Source: Sinohyriopsis cumingii | Taxonomy: Eukaryota; Mollusca; Bivalvia; Unionida; Unionidae | Length of the DNA: 64,000 nt | Assembly: GCA_028554795.2 (NCBI GenBank) | Contig: CM068838.1 | Span: 132,803,268 to 132,867,267, forward strand | Direction: 5' to 3' | In this document: piece by piece, positions 45,402-55,390 of the stretch | Numbering within the stretch: the stretch's first letter is position 1 | How the letters are laid out: the number at the start of each line of letters is the position of its first letter | Translations under genes and position numbers: made by a program | Notes under the pieces: generated by a model | What the model saw: the letters and a program-made list of their open reading frames with translations, nothing else | What the model was told of the DNA's origin: nothing | Databases searched by the model: none

Positions 45402-46009
45402 GATGCGGGAGTTCCCGGTAGTCTTAGACCGCGTCCCTTTTTTTTGTACCCGTGCCCCGTTGCTTTCGCCATCATTCCAAGGGCTGGTACAATACGACTT
45501 AATATGCGCTGTTTTACTGCGGCGGGAGCTGCTGAAGACGCGACCGCGTTTGATATGGCGGGAGCAGCTGCAGCTATTAATGCCGGAATGGCCGCAAGTG
45601 GTACCATACCACCCGTTTTTGTGTCCCGTTTGCTATATCGTCCCCCGGTTGCTTTCTTTAGTGCCATTCCAGCTGCGGTTCCAACTGCACCAAGTGCTGC
45701 TGCCTTTGCAACGGCGGGTGCTGCCGCGGCAATCAACGCCGGTATTGCTGCGAGAAGAGGAAATATTCCACCGGTTTTAGTCATGTCCTTGATAGCTGCA
45801 GCAGAGAAATCAAGTCGGACACCGGTTTTTGCTGTTAGTGCCTTATTAAAATGTTTAATCTGAGTATTAGTCAACGACAGCTTGTTTGGACCACCAGTAA
45901 TCTGATCTCGTTTTAGTGTTATTGATGTCCCGCACGTGCTTGCGTTCTTCGATTGCAATTTCTTTGTCTGACCGGAAGTCAAGGTGACATTAACATGACT
46001 GTATGACAT
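45380..46009 (-). CDS. pVI-like membrane-active virion protein
   Basis: 209 residues. The N-terminal domain carries 'VTLTSGQTKKL' and 'LSLTNTQIKHFNKAL...GVRLDFSAAAI'. Two long alanine-rich hydrophobic segments follow, each built around 'PLLAAIPALIAAAAPA' or 'PLAAIPALIAAAAPA' (an internal duplication, about 81-120 and 135-165). The C-terminal segment is basic and ends 'GTPASWYPKNL'. The pattern (short amphipathic N-terminus, hydrophobic helices, basic end) is like the lytic/cement proteins of adenovirus-like virions and their Maverick counterparts. Function inferred from pattern and position beside the capsid and protease genes. Confidence 0.72.
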   Translation of the reverse strand: MSYSHVNVTLTSGQTKKLQSKNASTCGTSITLKRDQITGGPNKLSLTNTQIKHFNKALTAKTGVRLDFSAAAIKDMTKTGGIFPLLAAIPALIAAAAPAVAKAAALGAVGTAAGMALKKATGGRYSKRDTKTGGMVPLAAIPALIAAAAPAISNAVASSAAPAAVKQRILSRIVPALGMMAKATGHGYKKKGRGLRLPGTPASWYPKNL

Positions 46010-46056
46010 TATATCCTAAGTTTGATTTTAATTGCGTTACATGTTTTTGGAAAACA

Positions 46057-47475
46057 TCACATGTTTTCTACTGGAGCGTCAATAACTCTCATTCGTCCGC
46101 CAACACCTTCAAGCAGCATTGCCTTATCGGAGAGTATAACCGCGACAGCTCTGAAACCAGCAGGCGGGCCGGCGGGAAACTCACCTACATGAGCTTTGAA
46201 GTGTATATCAACGACAGATTGTTTGGTTAGATCCAAATGTTCCAGCGAAAAGTAATAAATCGGATACAGCGTTGTAAAATCCAGTTGTGATATCTGCAAC
46301 CCGGTATCAATATTCTGATCACGTCCCATAAATGTCATCAAACGATGATACGCACGCGCGACCTGATTGTTTGTATAATCTATCAGTATGTCCTCAGATG
46401 GTTCTTGATGCCCGTTTATTCGCAGCGAAACCTCAGAGACATTAAGTTTGTCAAATATCATATGACTCTGTAGTTGGGAAGACAACCTCGTATTTTGCTG
46501 GAGTGCAACAAAAATATGTCGCGGCGCTGATATTCCCTGTTGTGATGATATATGCCACGTAAACTGCCCTACCCCGGAACCCTGAATGGAATCTGTTGTT
46601 GTTGTTAACCACGATATCAGTGATTTACCGCCTGTGTCCATGAAAGTGAGTAGCCGTTGCTCTTCAGTGATCGATGGGGACATCACTGGCATCCACAAAG
46701 CAAGCTTGAATAATATTACTTTACCGCCAGCAATACCATCTTCTCGCCAGATGGCTTCAACGTCATCACTTTTTCGGTTAAGTACAACTGTATGATTGGC
46801 TCCAAAAATAACCTTTCTGACATTTCTGCAAAATCCAAAGATGTGAGACAGTGGAATTGCGCATGAAAATCTCCTACGTTCACCTGATAACATTAATTTA
46901 CGTGTAGCAAAACCTAAATTGTAATCTGGACTAGGCCTTAATATTGGAAATGCAGCACCTGGTCTGGCCGCAAATCCAGCCGGTTGCGGGTCTGCAGCAG
47001 TGCCTTGTCCTGTTTGTACTTGAATAGCAGATCTGTGTTCGGGATGATCAGAATTATCCTTAGCGAACATCATAGTCGGACCAGCTGATCTAGTGTAATC
47101 ATCTGAGTATCTCGCTAATCCCAGGATTGTTGTAGCAACGTCAACATTATCCTGAATTATTTCAATTTCTCTTCCGTCAATGCTGTATGAGGCACTTTTG
47201 AACAGCGCCATGATACCGTTGTTAACAAAACCAACTCGAACATTAGCTCCGTATGCTGTATTATCGTCAGCATTTGTTACAAGTTCACCCGTGACTTCAA
47301 GGAACGCTTCCGCGGGCAGGAAATATCTGCTTGTATCCTGGACTCGTAATTCAATTCGTCCGCGTTGATTAGGTACTGTTGCCTCATAAGAATAATACTG
47401 ATAATCGCGCACGGACTCATCTTTTAGTATTGGTGCATCCATGTCGAACGCTGGATCAGATACACGTTTAAACAT
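46057..47475 (-). CDS. major capsid protein, double jelly-roll
   Basis: 472 residues, which fits Maverick capsid proteins. The segment 'VNNGIMALFKSASYSIDGREIE' followed by 'VATTILGL' (about 85-125) is the conserved landmark of the first jelly-roll. The second half contains the 'EVSLRINGHQ' strand and 'QISQLDFTTLYPIYYFSLEH'. Pseudohexameric trimers of this protein form the icosahedral shell in this lineage. Intact, with a strongly AT-rich start (TATATAAAAATG). It lies in the expected cluster with pVI-like, protease and penton-like genes. Confidence 0.87.
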   Translation of the reverse strand: MFKRVSDPAFDMDAPILKDESVRDYQYYSYEATVPNQRGRIELRVQDTSRYFLPAEAFLEVTGELVTNADDNTAYGANVRVGFVNNGIMALFKSASYSIDGREIEIIQDNVDVATTILGLARYSDDYTRSAGPTMMFAKDNSDHPEHRSAIQVQTGQGTAADPQPAGFAARPGAAFPILRPSPDYNLGFATRKLMLSGERRRFSCAIPLSHIFGFCRNVRKVIFGANHTVVLNRKSDDVEAIWREDGIAGGKVILFKLALWMPVMSPSITEEQRLLTFMDTGGKSLISWLTTTTDSIQGSGVGQFTWHISSQQGISAPRHIFVALQQNTRLSSQLQSHMIFDKLNVSEVSLRINGHQEPSEDILIDYTNNQVARAYHRLMTFMGRDQNIDTGLQISQLDFTTLYPIYYFSLEHLDLTKQSVVDIHFKAHVGEFPAGPPAGFRAVAVILSDKAMLLEGVGGRMRVIDAPVENM

Positions 47476-47487
47476 TTTTATATAAAA

Positions 47488-47940
47488 TTATTGTCTTCTA
47501 AAACGAAATCCGCTTCCTGATATCAGGCTTGTATTTATTTGTTCGGGTGTTTGGGTTACAAGCTCTGCAAGTTTTTGATTGGCAGCCTGATTTATTACTT
47601 TACTGACGTCCGCGGGCATAAGTTCAGTACTGGCCAGTTTCACCGGTGGTGGTTTTTTTGATCTACGAGTTAACCGTAACAGTCTATCCTTGATTGACGC
47701 GAATGCCTTCCCGGCGAGATCACCAACAGATCCAAGGGCTTTATCCTTGACAACATCAATAGCTTTCATCGACAATTGTTTTGCAATCGGTAACACCTTA
47801 GGGGCTATTCTTGAAAACAAACCAGTAACTGTATCACCGAGACCATCTCCGTAGGTTGCTCTGTAGACTGGTAATCGCGAGTTCACTACGCGGACTGGTA
47901 ACACACTAGCGTGTCTAGGTTGAGAATTGTGCACGATCAT
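47488..47940 (-). CDS. small basic core/minor capsid protein (tentative)
   Basis: 150 residues, rich in Lys/Arg and Ala. 'YGDGLGDTVTGLFSRIAPKV' begins an amphipathic helical region (about 30-95). A basic patch (LTRRSKKPPP, about 92-101) and a glycine-containing end, 'ISGSGFRFRRQ', follow. The layout recalls small core or pX-like proteins of adenovirus-type virions; this is an inference from composition and from its position 12 bases before the capsid gene. The N-terminal 'SQPRHASVLPVRV' overlaps an imperfect CTAG stem-loop (47901-47914), so it may also carry a repeat insertion. Confidence 0.62.
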   Translation of the reverse strand: MIVHNSQPRHASVLPVRVVNSRLPVYRATYGDGLGDTVTGLFSRIAPKVLPIAKQLSMKAIDVVKDKALGSVGDLAGKAFASIKDRLLRLTRRSKKPPPVKLASTELMPADVSKVINQAANQKLAELVTQTPEQINTSLISGSGFRFRRQ

Positions 47941-47973
47941 TTTATTTAATTATTGTTTCTCTAACTAAATTTG

Positions 47974-49050
47974 CTAGTCGCTGTAGTAACCATCTGCGAG
48001 TTCATTAACAAGTTCACGGTAAACGCCGATATCCATGATACCACGCTGAAATAGTCGCTGACAGATATCTGCGGCTTCATTTATAATTTCCGGAGAGTTG
48101 TTTCCGGCACGTTTTCCTCCTATGAGAACTTCTAACCGTGATACGTCATTGATGATATTATCAGGACAAATAAAATTATTTCCCAGACCACTACCAGTAG
48201 CGGCTGGTGCGTCGTGAAATTCTTCCTCTGGAGATTGCGGTCGAGGAGGTTCTTGCGGTGGTGGTGGAGGTTGTTTTTTCCGCTGCCGAGTTTGTTTCTT
48301 CTGCTGCGGTAGCGGAGGTTGTATTTGTTGTTGCTGTTGTTGCAGAGGTGGAGGAAGTTGATACTGGGTGGATTGTTTTTGTTTTAGTTGTTTTATTTGC
48401 TCGTTATAAAGTCCTCTTATTACTTCATCAAAATTTCTAAAATCTAAATCATCATCTCTAGCTTGCCTTTTGTTTGTATATATTCGATATATCCATTTGA
48501 TAAGATTATCATCATTTACTTTTTCATGGGGGGGTTTTAAAATTTTAGTTTTATTAAACATACTAATTAATACTTTTTTAGGTAATTCTTCCTTTTTAGT
48601 ATTTCTAATTTCTTCGATAAAACCTTCCTTAAATCTTTTAATCAATTCTACGTTTTCTTTTACTGGTTTTGATTCTTCCTCCCCATCGGCGACGTCAGTA
48701 CCCTCAAGTATTTCTTCACCGACAGGTAGAGGCTGAGCTGCAACGATATCAGCTGGAAGCGTTCGTAAGATCTTCTTTGTTTGTTTAGTTCTTCTCGCTA
48801 TTTTTTCAGCCTGCGTCGCAGTTTGTTTTGATACCGGAAGAAGATCTTCTTTGATGACAGTTGTAACCCGTTCAGTAGCTGCAGTGACGGGTTTAAATAA
48901 TTCCTCCGCGGATTCTGCAAAGACTTCCCGTGCTTGCTGTCTTAGTTGTAATTTTTGTCTGACACTATCACGGACAGGAAGAAATTTCTGAATTGCTTCG
49001 AGACGTTCTCGAGCTAATCTAGTAGTAAGTGCTTCTCCGATATTTGCCAT
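47974..49050 (-). CDS. Q/P-rich virion-block protein, unknown
   Basis: 358 residues. The N-terminal half is helical and charged (likely coiled coil, about 10-110). A glutamine- and proline-rich linker follows (about 225-280, including 'LQQQQQQIQPPLPQQKK'). The C-terminal domain starts with 'TGSGLGNNFICPDNIIND' and has 'LIGGKRAGNNSPEIINEA', a module I have seen in Maverick proteins without known function. It is the first gene of the minus-strand block and probably enters the virion. Intact. Start context ACAAATAAATAATG. Confidence 0.7.
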   Translation of the reverse strand: MANIGEALTTRLARERLEAIQKFLPVRDSVRQKLQLRQQAREVFAESAEELFKPVTAATERVTTVIKEDLLPVSKQTATQAEKIARRTKQTKKILRTLPADIVAAQPLPVGEEILEGTDVADGEEESKPVKENVELIKRFKEGFIEEIRNTKKEELPKKVLISMFNKTKILKPPHEKVNDDNLIKWIYRIYTNKRQARDDDLDFRNFDEVIRGLYNEQIKQLKQKQSTQYQLPPPLQQQQQQIQPPLPQQKKQTRQRKKQPPPPPQEPPRPQSPEEEFHDAPAATGSGLGNNFICPDNIINDVSRLEVLIGGKRAGNNSPEIINEAADICQRLFQRGIMDIGVYRELVNELADGYYSD

Positions 49051-49090
49051 TATTTATTTGTCAATGATTTAATTCCGCTAACATAAAAAT

Positions 49091-49131
49091 GTTTCCTTGG
49101 AAACTCGAAGCATTTCTCGCACGCTAGCGTG
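49091..49131. repeat. stem-loop cluster 4 (Maverick palindromic family)
   Basis: GTTTCC-TT-GGAAAC (49091-49104), then CACGC-TA-GCGTG (49120-49131), joined by 'tcgaagcatttctcg'. It mirrors cluster 1 near the left terminal repeat. Confidence 0.85.
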
Positions 49132-49237
49132 GGGGCCAGACCGACCATGGATTTTTTAATGACGGACCCCGCCACGGAAACTGCGAAGTAAACCAAGTTG
49201 CCAGCGGAAATGTATTGCATCGTTGGAAATTCGAAAA

Positions 49238-49405
49238 ATTTCTCATGCAAAGCATTTCTCTCTCCGAATTTCAAGGATATTTTTTTTTGTTCTGTGGTCT
49301 GAATAAAAGGGTTTATTTCGTCGAAATAAGCCCTCTATCGAGGAATAATTTCCTGGAAGGGGTTACTGGTAAAATTGTTTTGGTCTGTTCGCCCCCTCTG
49401 CTGCT
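49238..49405. repeat. Maverick right terminal inverted repeat, 168 bp
   Basis: Reverse complement of 33919-34086 with no difference seen by eye. It ends ...CTGCT. Confidence 0.92.
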
Positions 49406-49410
49406 TAGAT
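49406..49410. repeat. Maverick target-site duplication TAGAT (right)
   Basis: Matches 33914-33918. Confidence 0.75.
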
Positions 49411-50137
49411 TCAAGTTATATTTTCTGCTGCCGAGTTTCTTCAGCAGTTTGTTTCATTGCATTTTGTGCAATCTCCAACGATTTAAATAACTTTAATTCA
49501 TCCTAATTATTGCATATTAAATGTTAATGTTTACCATTTCTAATACCTAAATTAAACTTGATTGATCAAGGGTGGTTTTATCAAATCTTTCTGCTATTCA
49601 AATTGTCATGTGAAGTTATTATCTGATAACTGACAGCCATGGGCAGAGTTAATGACACCATCCTTGGTTTTCTTTTTCTAGTTTTCTGATGGACAAACAA
49701 TTGCACTGTTAATGGCACAATGTTAGCCAACACTGTAAAGGTGATTACATTCATGTACAGGTTCTAATGTAAAGTTCAAAATCAGAATTAAAAATGTTAC
49801 ATTTTTTTTCTTTTATCAAAGGAGCAAAATACATTAAAACAATTATTTCCCAAATACAGATGTATCTGTCATAAAACTAGCAATAAAAGCAGTAACAATC
49901 TTTAAAGGAGACCAGAAACCAATGGAAATATTGGATAATAATAAAGGTACTATAGCAGTAAACCTTATTCTGAAGTATCATCTGCGACCGAAATGCCAAT
50001 ATTAAAATATTGGCCTATCTTCTAGGAGCTGAATTTCCGTGACCTCGTATGCAAAATTTCCGCGCCTATTCGGTTACTTTCGGGATGTGACGTCATAGTA
50101 GCGACTCCAGCAGCCCAAGTGGGAGTTGCCAGAGTAA

Positions 50138-50482
50138 AAGACAATACCGTTTTGCGTTGCTTACGGGTGTAATAAAACATTAAGAAAAGCCAGTGGACAA
50201 CACTTTTTTTTTTCTTTTCCGAAAGATAAAGGCATACTGAAAGAATGGATACATTATTACAGACGAGTCGATTTCAAAGCAACACCATACAGCCCTATGT
50301 GCTCGTTACATTTCTCAAAGAACTGTTACGACAGGGATTCTGAAAAAATGGCAGCTCAAGGATACGCAAATGCTAGGCTTAGACAAAAAGTTGGCTCTGT
50401 TCCAGACATAACGTTGAATATTTTAAATCCTGGGAAAAGTGTTGAACGTGCGAGTTACGAAAATAGGCAGAAGGCCGAGTAA
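50138..50482 (+). CDS. THAP zinc-finger exon or fragment
   Basis: About 115 codons open in one frame. The C2CH pattern of a THAP DNA-binding finger is visible: 'PFCVAYGC' (C-x4-C), a tryptophan in 'LKEWIHYYRR', then 'MCSLHF' (C-x2-H). No ATG precedes the first Cys in frame, and a stop lies just upstream (50135-50137). A possible acceptor 'ttgccag' sits just before it. The frame ends at 'GCCGA|GTAAGTG', a good splice donor, so this could be an internal exon of a plus-strand gene or the relic of a THAP transposase (P element type). It lies 730 bases right of the Maverick and antisense to RAB5IF. Confidence 0.6.
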   Translation, partial: KTIPFCVAYGCNKTLRKASGQHFFFSFPKDKGILKEWIHYYRRVDFKATPYSPMCSLHFSKNCYDRDSEKMAAQGYANARLRQKVGSVPDITLNILNPGKSVERASYENRQKAE

Positions 50483-50544
50483 GTGACCACAAAATGCAAC
50501 AATCAATTCACAGATCTTTTATCTACACCAGCAGTGCTAAAAAT

Positions 50545-51010
50545 AAATCGGATAGCCCGACACCCTGGGTCCCTCTGGTTTTAGTTCCGGCCCATCCTGT
50601 ATTCAAAATGAGGTGCCCGTCAGGCTTGTCGAAACAAAAATTGTTTGCCTGAGGAAACTTTGATCGCGCTGGTGAAATTAGTAAATGTATTTTCAAGATG
50701 TTGACATGCATGCCTTAACACGGTACAATCTAAATCAAATCAATACTGTCCAAGGTGAAATTTAGATCTGATTTTAATCAAATGGAGGCTTTGCCAAAAA
50801 TAATATTCTAAACCTGTCGTGTTTCGAGAAAACACAATTTTCAGTAATCTTATAAAAATTACAAATTTAAAAAAAATATCATTGTATACATGTAGTATGT
50901 ATAAACGGTAATCTGTAATGATTGGAACTGATATAAAATTATTCCTTGGGCAGTTTAAATAACAGCGATTAAAAGAAAAGAGGTCAAAGTTTCACATTAA
51001 ATGGCTGACA
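50545..51010 (-). repeat. dispersed repeat family C, copy 3 (reversed)
   Basis: Contains 'ggcccatcctgtattc', 'tgtattttcaagatgttgac' and 'gatctgattttaatcaaa', the reversed right half of copy 2. A reversed left-half block, 'gggcttgtggaatttcagtc', lies near 52448-52505, so the copy may extend that far with later insertions between. Confidence 0.55.
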
Positions 51011-51217
51011 ATAGAAACGGGGGGTGGGGGGTGGGGACTATTGACCCAACCCCTTGCCCCAATGTGCGAGCGCCCATGGGACGTACCTTTTCTCCATGTG
51101 ATACGCCTTATTATTCCCCCAGGACAAGCCCATTTTGCATATTCTGGTCAGCTCTGGCTAAATTGCAAAATAGCTAAAGTTTTGATTTAATTACGCAAAC
51201 AATAAAGCCGATGTGAC

Positions 51218-51535
51218 CGTTCCGGTGGCCTAGTGGTTAGAGCGTCCGCCTCGGATGCGGGAGGTCGTGGGTTCGATCCCCGGCCGAGTCATACAAAAGA
51301 CTTTTAAAATGGTACTAACAGCTGCCTCGCTTGGCGTTCAGCATCAAGAGGTTAGTGTTAGGACTGGTCGGCCTGGTGTCAGGATAATGTGACTGGGTGG
51401 GACATCATGCTACATGTCTGCGGCATGATGCCCCAGTGCTAGACATCACTATAAACTGCCACATTGCAGACATCGTAGCGATATGACTGAAAAATTGTTA
51501 AAGCTACGTTAAAAATCAAAATCACATCACATCAC
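51218..51535 (+). repeat. SINE family A, full copy
   Basis: The tRNA-like head has box A 'tggcctagtggttagagcg' and box B 'gggttcgatccccgg'. It is followed by a ~240-bp body and the tail 'ttaaagctacgttaaaaatc' with short CACAT repeats. A 17-bp perfect duplication, 'aataaagccgatgtgac', flanks it (51201-51217 and 51536-51552). Young insertion. Confidence 0.9.
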
Positions 51536-51633
51536 AATAAAGCCGATGTGACTGATGAACATATTCCATCCTTGCATTGATCTTGTGAAAAGGACTGCCC
51601 TTCGGACATACTTCAAAGAAACCCTGTTCGACA

Positions 51634-51655
51634 GTGTGTGTGTGTGTGTGTGTGT
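51634..51655. repeat. (GT)n microsatellite
   Basis: Short GT tract. Confidence 0.85.
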
Positions 51656-52150
51656 AAGCTCCAGCAATTGATTGCCAAAATAAACGATGCCTATTTTGTT
51701 GTTACTTACGATGCCATGGACTTCAGGTTTAAGTCTTAATGCATGTAACACTGTTTGCTGAACAAAATATTTATTCAGAATTAGTTCTTTAGGGCCACAT
51801 ATACTGCATGGTATATTTTGTTTTATTCCTTTTAATTTAATTATGGTAATTAAACTTTACATATACGGTCGAGGAATGTCAGGTGTTAACTGGCCGAGTT
51901 TCTTTGGCGGAAATGGAGATGCGATTTTTGTTTGCAGAGAAAATTTCACAGTGATCATTCATTTAAGCTAATTGGTGACAATTGTATTCTTTTTATTTTG
52001 TTATACTTTAGTACTGTTGTAGTTGTTTAAAAACATCTGAAATTTACTTGAATAATGTTTAATTTTCACGTTCTATTTACTGAAGAAGAAAAAAAAAAGA
52101 AAAAAAATGTTGTGTGATATTAATTATTTCGTCCAGTGCCGGATTTAGAC

Positions 52151-52230
52151 GTGTGTGCGTGTGATTTGAATTTTTAACGTAGTTTTAACAATTTTTCAGT
52201 CATATCACTACGATGTCTGCAGTGTGGCAG
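52151..52230 (-). repeat. SINE family A tail fragment
   Basis: Reversed tail 'tttttaacgtagttttaac' plus 'atcactacgatgtctgcagt'; the head is missing. Confidence 0.7.
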
Positions 52231-52885
52231 CTTAGACTGTGGATTGCATACGTTATATCTATTTATAAACGGTTTGGGGTTGGTTTTTTCTTCTTCTGAC
52301 AAATGAAAATTGACAGACATAATGTAATTATCGGGACTTCGCTGCGAAAAATTTAGAGATATTACGAGATCGAGATGTAGATCAGGAAATACCCCCAAAA
52401 TCAGGAGGTTTTTCTCCCGGCTTGAGAGTTGACAGGTATGAACTGTCCGGGCTTGTGGAATTTCAGTCAGGGCTTGAGTTTATTTAAGTCACCTGCCCGG
52501 GGCCTGTGCCTAAAAAAATTCTTTTAACACTGACCAGTACAGTACATAAACTATTATATCAGACTGCAGATTCAAGTTTTGAATGTGCAACCCAAATGTG
52601 GTCTCCTTCCGTCTGCCTCGCTCGCCAATGTTTATGTTTGTATTCGAGGACTGGCTAGTATTGCGTCACGGTACCACGTGATCTGTCGTCTCATTAAAAC
52701 TCGGAAAAACTCGGCAATTTACGGAATCGTGGTATCTTCCATGCAATAAAATCACTACCCGCTTACGATATTTAATTTATAAACATGTCAGTCGAATTAA
52801 AATCTGTAGAGAATTACATACGTAGAAGGAAAATTTTGATTTCTAGTCTACTTTAAGTATTCATTTAACAATGCATTAATTATGT

Positions 52886-53129
52886 TGTTTTTGTTGTTTT
52901 AGGGTTTAACGGCATTTTTCAGCACACGATAGGCTATACATGGCGGCCAGTATTAATGGTGGAGGAAGAACCCGGGAAAACTCCGGAAAGAACCACCGAC
53001 CCACGAGAAGCTACTGGCAAGCTTTCTCACATACCCACATTAGCCTAATCCGAGACTTGAACCTACGCAGACAGAGGTGAGATGGCAGTGATCCGTAACG
53101 GACAGCGCTTTAGACCACTCGGGGCCCCA
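52886..53129 (-). repeat. SINE family B copy with target duplication
   Basis: Flanked by 'attaattatgt' (52875-52885 and 53130-53140). The least degraded B copy in the window. Confidence 0.87.
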
Positions 53130-54000
53130 ATTAATTATGTACATGTATGTTAGAAAATCTTTATTAAGTATCAGTGCTTTATATCTATTGTCTGTTAAGC
53201 TCTTGGTTTTTTCTGTTGGCCTGGTTTTTGTCTGGCAGATTGTTTTGGTCACTTGCATTTATATGCTCCATCTGATGAATTATCCAATAATTAATGGTAA
53301 AAGAAAACATTAAGAATTTAACTATTCTAATTTGCACATAGGTAATAGTGCAGTTTTGCTGCTTGTTACATTTTGTTCATTAAATCACACAAGTGTTTTA
53401 TTGTTTTTTAATCAGTAAATGGTCAGAACTGATCAACATCATGTGAAATTTCTTTTGGCTGAATAGAAATTTAGTGGAACATATGGCTTTGATTTTGTAT
53501 ATAAATTTAGCAGTGAAAAGAGATAGCAATAACAGAATAAATTCAAAGAATTGTTTGGAAAAGATCAGACACCAAATTATATATAGATTTGTTAGCAATA
53601 TCAACATCTGGATTGGATATATATATATATGTATGTGTGTGTGTGTGTGTGATCATCAGAGCATATATATATTTTTTTAGGAGAAATAAATATCAAGTAA
53701 CTAAAAGAAAAATTTGACCACACACAGGCCAGGCAAGACACAGAAACTATATAGCCGAGAAAACATTATAGCATATACATAGCAAACATGGACAGCAGCC
53801 ATGTTTCATCTACAAATGGCTTCAAGTCATTTGACTCATCAATGCAAAAAGTCCTAAACCTATGAGTCTTATTCAAGCCGATGATCAGTTTTCAGTAGTT
53901 TTTAAAATATAATTATATTGTTTAAATAAACAATGAAATATTAGTTATATAATGTGATTAAAGCTAATAAGGTAATTCTCTTGCCTGAAGCATCTAAACA

Positions 54001-54315
54001 TTATATATGGGTTAAAAATCTTGTTGAGGGCTTCGTGTCATCAGACATAATCTGAACATATATGACAAGGCGTTTATTGTTTGTTATGTCATTGATTTCA
54101 TCTGCCATTGCTGTCAAAAATGACAAATTCTGCATGTCACATATAATTCTATCCTCAGCAACACTTGATAGGTGCTCCTGTAATTCTGAAAAGGTATTAG
54201 GCGAGCCATAATGATTGACAGAATTCTTCAAAATGCCAATCACATAAATTTCTTCAACCACTAAGTCATGTATTAAATTAAGAAGAGATTTGTATTTTAA
54301 AACAAGGGATGTCAT
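54001..54315 (-). pseudogene. hAT transposase fragment (ZNF862-like)
   Basis: 104 residues. 'MADEINDITNNKRLVIYVQIM' followed by 'RFLTH' resembles the 'DETTD...QLVIYVRY...FL' segment of hAT transposases and their ZNF862/ZBED-like relatives. The first catalytic acidic motif is changed (DEIND), and the frame starts and ends abruptly. A different hAT lineage from the elements at 25536 and 55391. A dead fragment; no ends found. Confidence 0.5.
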
Positions 54316-55390
54316 CTACACTCAGTCAATGTACACACTTAAGTTGCACTTTCACTGCTATGTCTTGTTTGAAAGAATGTTTCTGTAACGCATTTAAATC
54401 TGACTGGTGATGTTGACCTTCAATCAGCAGTTAGTGTCTTGTAACCCAGCATGCCTTGCCAATGTACTGTTCTGAAAGTTATTGTTATATGCACACTTGG
54501 TCATGGTGGGTTTTTTTTTAGCCTCTGTACATATATATGGCAAAATATAAAGGCATCTTAACTGTCAGTCTTCACTCAACTTAACTTTTTTTTGAAAACA
54601 TAGCCAGATGTGTTTTCAACCATTGCTGCACAAACTATGTTTTATCTTACGAGTAACTGTTACCTCATCTTTCGACGATAACGGTTCCACTGGTTCGATA
54701 ATAATACTATTACCATCAGTCAGTCATAAACATGGTCCAAAACATAATTTCGGTTGTTTTGGGTCTATTTTAATTTTATTGCCTTCAATACCATTTTTTG
54801 CCTTCCATGACAGTATACTGGAACAACACAAGGCATAAAAATGAGCGAATGGAAATTGTTGTTTCTTTGTGTGACAAAATTGCGCACAAAATAAATGTTT
54901 CTCTTGAGAATCACTTTAAAATCACATGTTTATTTTCTGCCTCTTTCTTGTGTATGGTGATAATACAGTTCTAACATCCTGTTGCTACAAATGCTGTGAC
55001 AGTTACATGTCACATTAGGTCAGTTCCAGGCTCCACACTCAGATTTAACCCTATGTGTTATGAAAATATTAGCGTAAGAAACTGATGTACACGTTTTCCA
55101 TTTGGAAGAGTTGTAATCTAGTCACTAAAGTAGTTAGACTAAACTTTAATTTTGTTGTAATCAGCAAAACATAACACTAGGATGCATCAATATACCTACC
55201 AACGAGGATTTTTAGACCAAACCTTTGTTTTTTTGTTAGTAAGTCAAACGTAACATTGGGGTGTGTCAATTTACATACCAATGACTATTTTTTTACGTCA
55301 AATCGGAAAAGTCTGTGTATCTGACACATGACGGTTTGGTAGATAAAATACTGACAGGAGGAAGATTGTTGGCCATGATCACTGGAAATA

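Larger units (their letters stand above)
33919..49405. mobile_element. Maverick/Polinton (adintovirus-like), full length, 15,487 bp
   Basis: The borders are 168-bp inverted repeats with AG...CT ends and a TAGAT duplication. The content covers the hallmark set: rve integrase, DNA polymerase B, A32-type packaging ATPase, adenain-like protease and double jelly-roll capsid protein, plus penton-like, fibre, PLA2 and pVI-like virion genes. The coding density and frequent CpG differ sharply from the AT-rich host around it. Known of the group: integrase-mediated insertion, protein-primed replication and predicted virions. Two genes are interrupted here (PLA2 by a frame change, polymerase by a stop), while the terminal repeats appear identical, which suggests a recent insertion. 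Confidence 0.95.

Noticed and set aside
45298..45863. plus-strand frames of 160 and 139 residues
   Set aside because: They oppose the pVI-like gene, and their alanine/proline richness comes from its repeated hydrophobic segments.
51221..51292. tRNA gene on the plus strand
   Set aside because: Boxes A and B are clear, but the sequence is continuous with a ~240-bp body, a repeat tail and a 17-bp duplication, and recurs in other copies. It is the head of a SINE.
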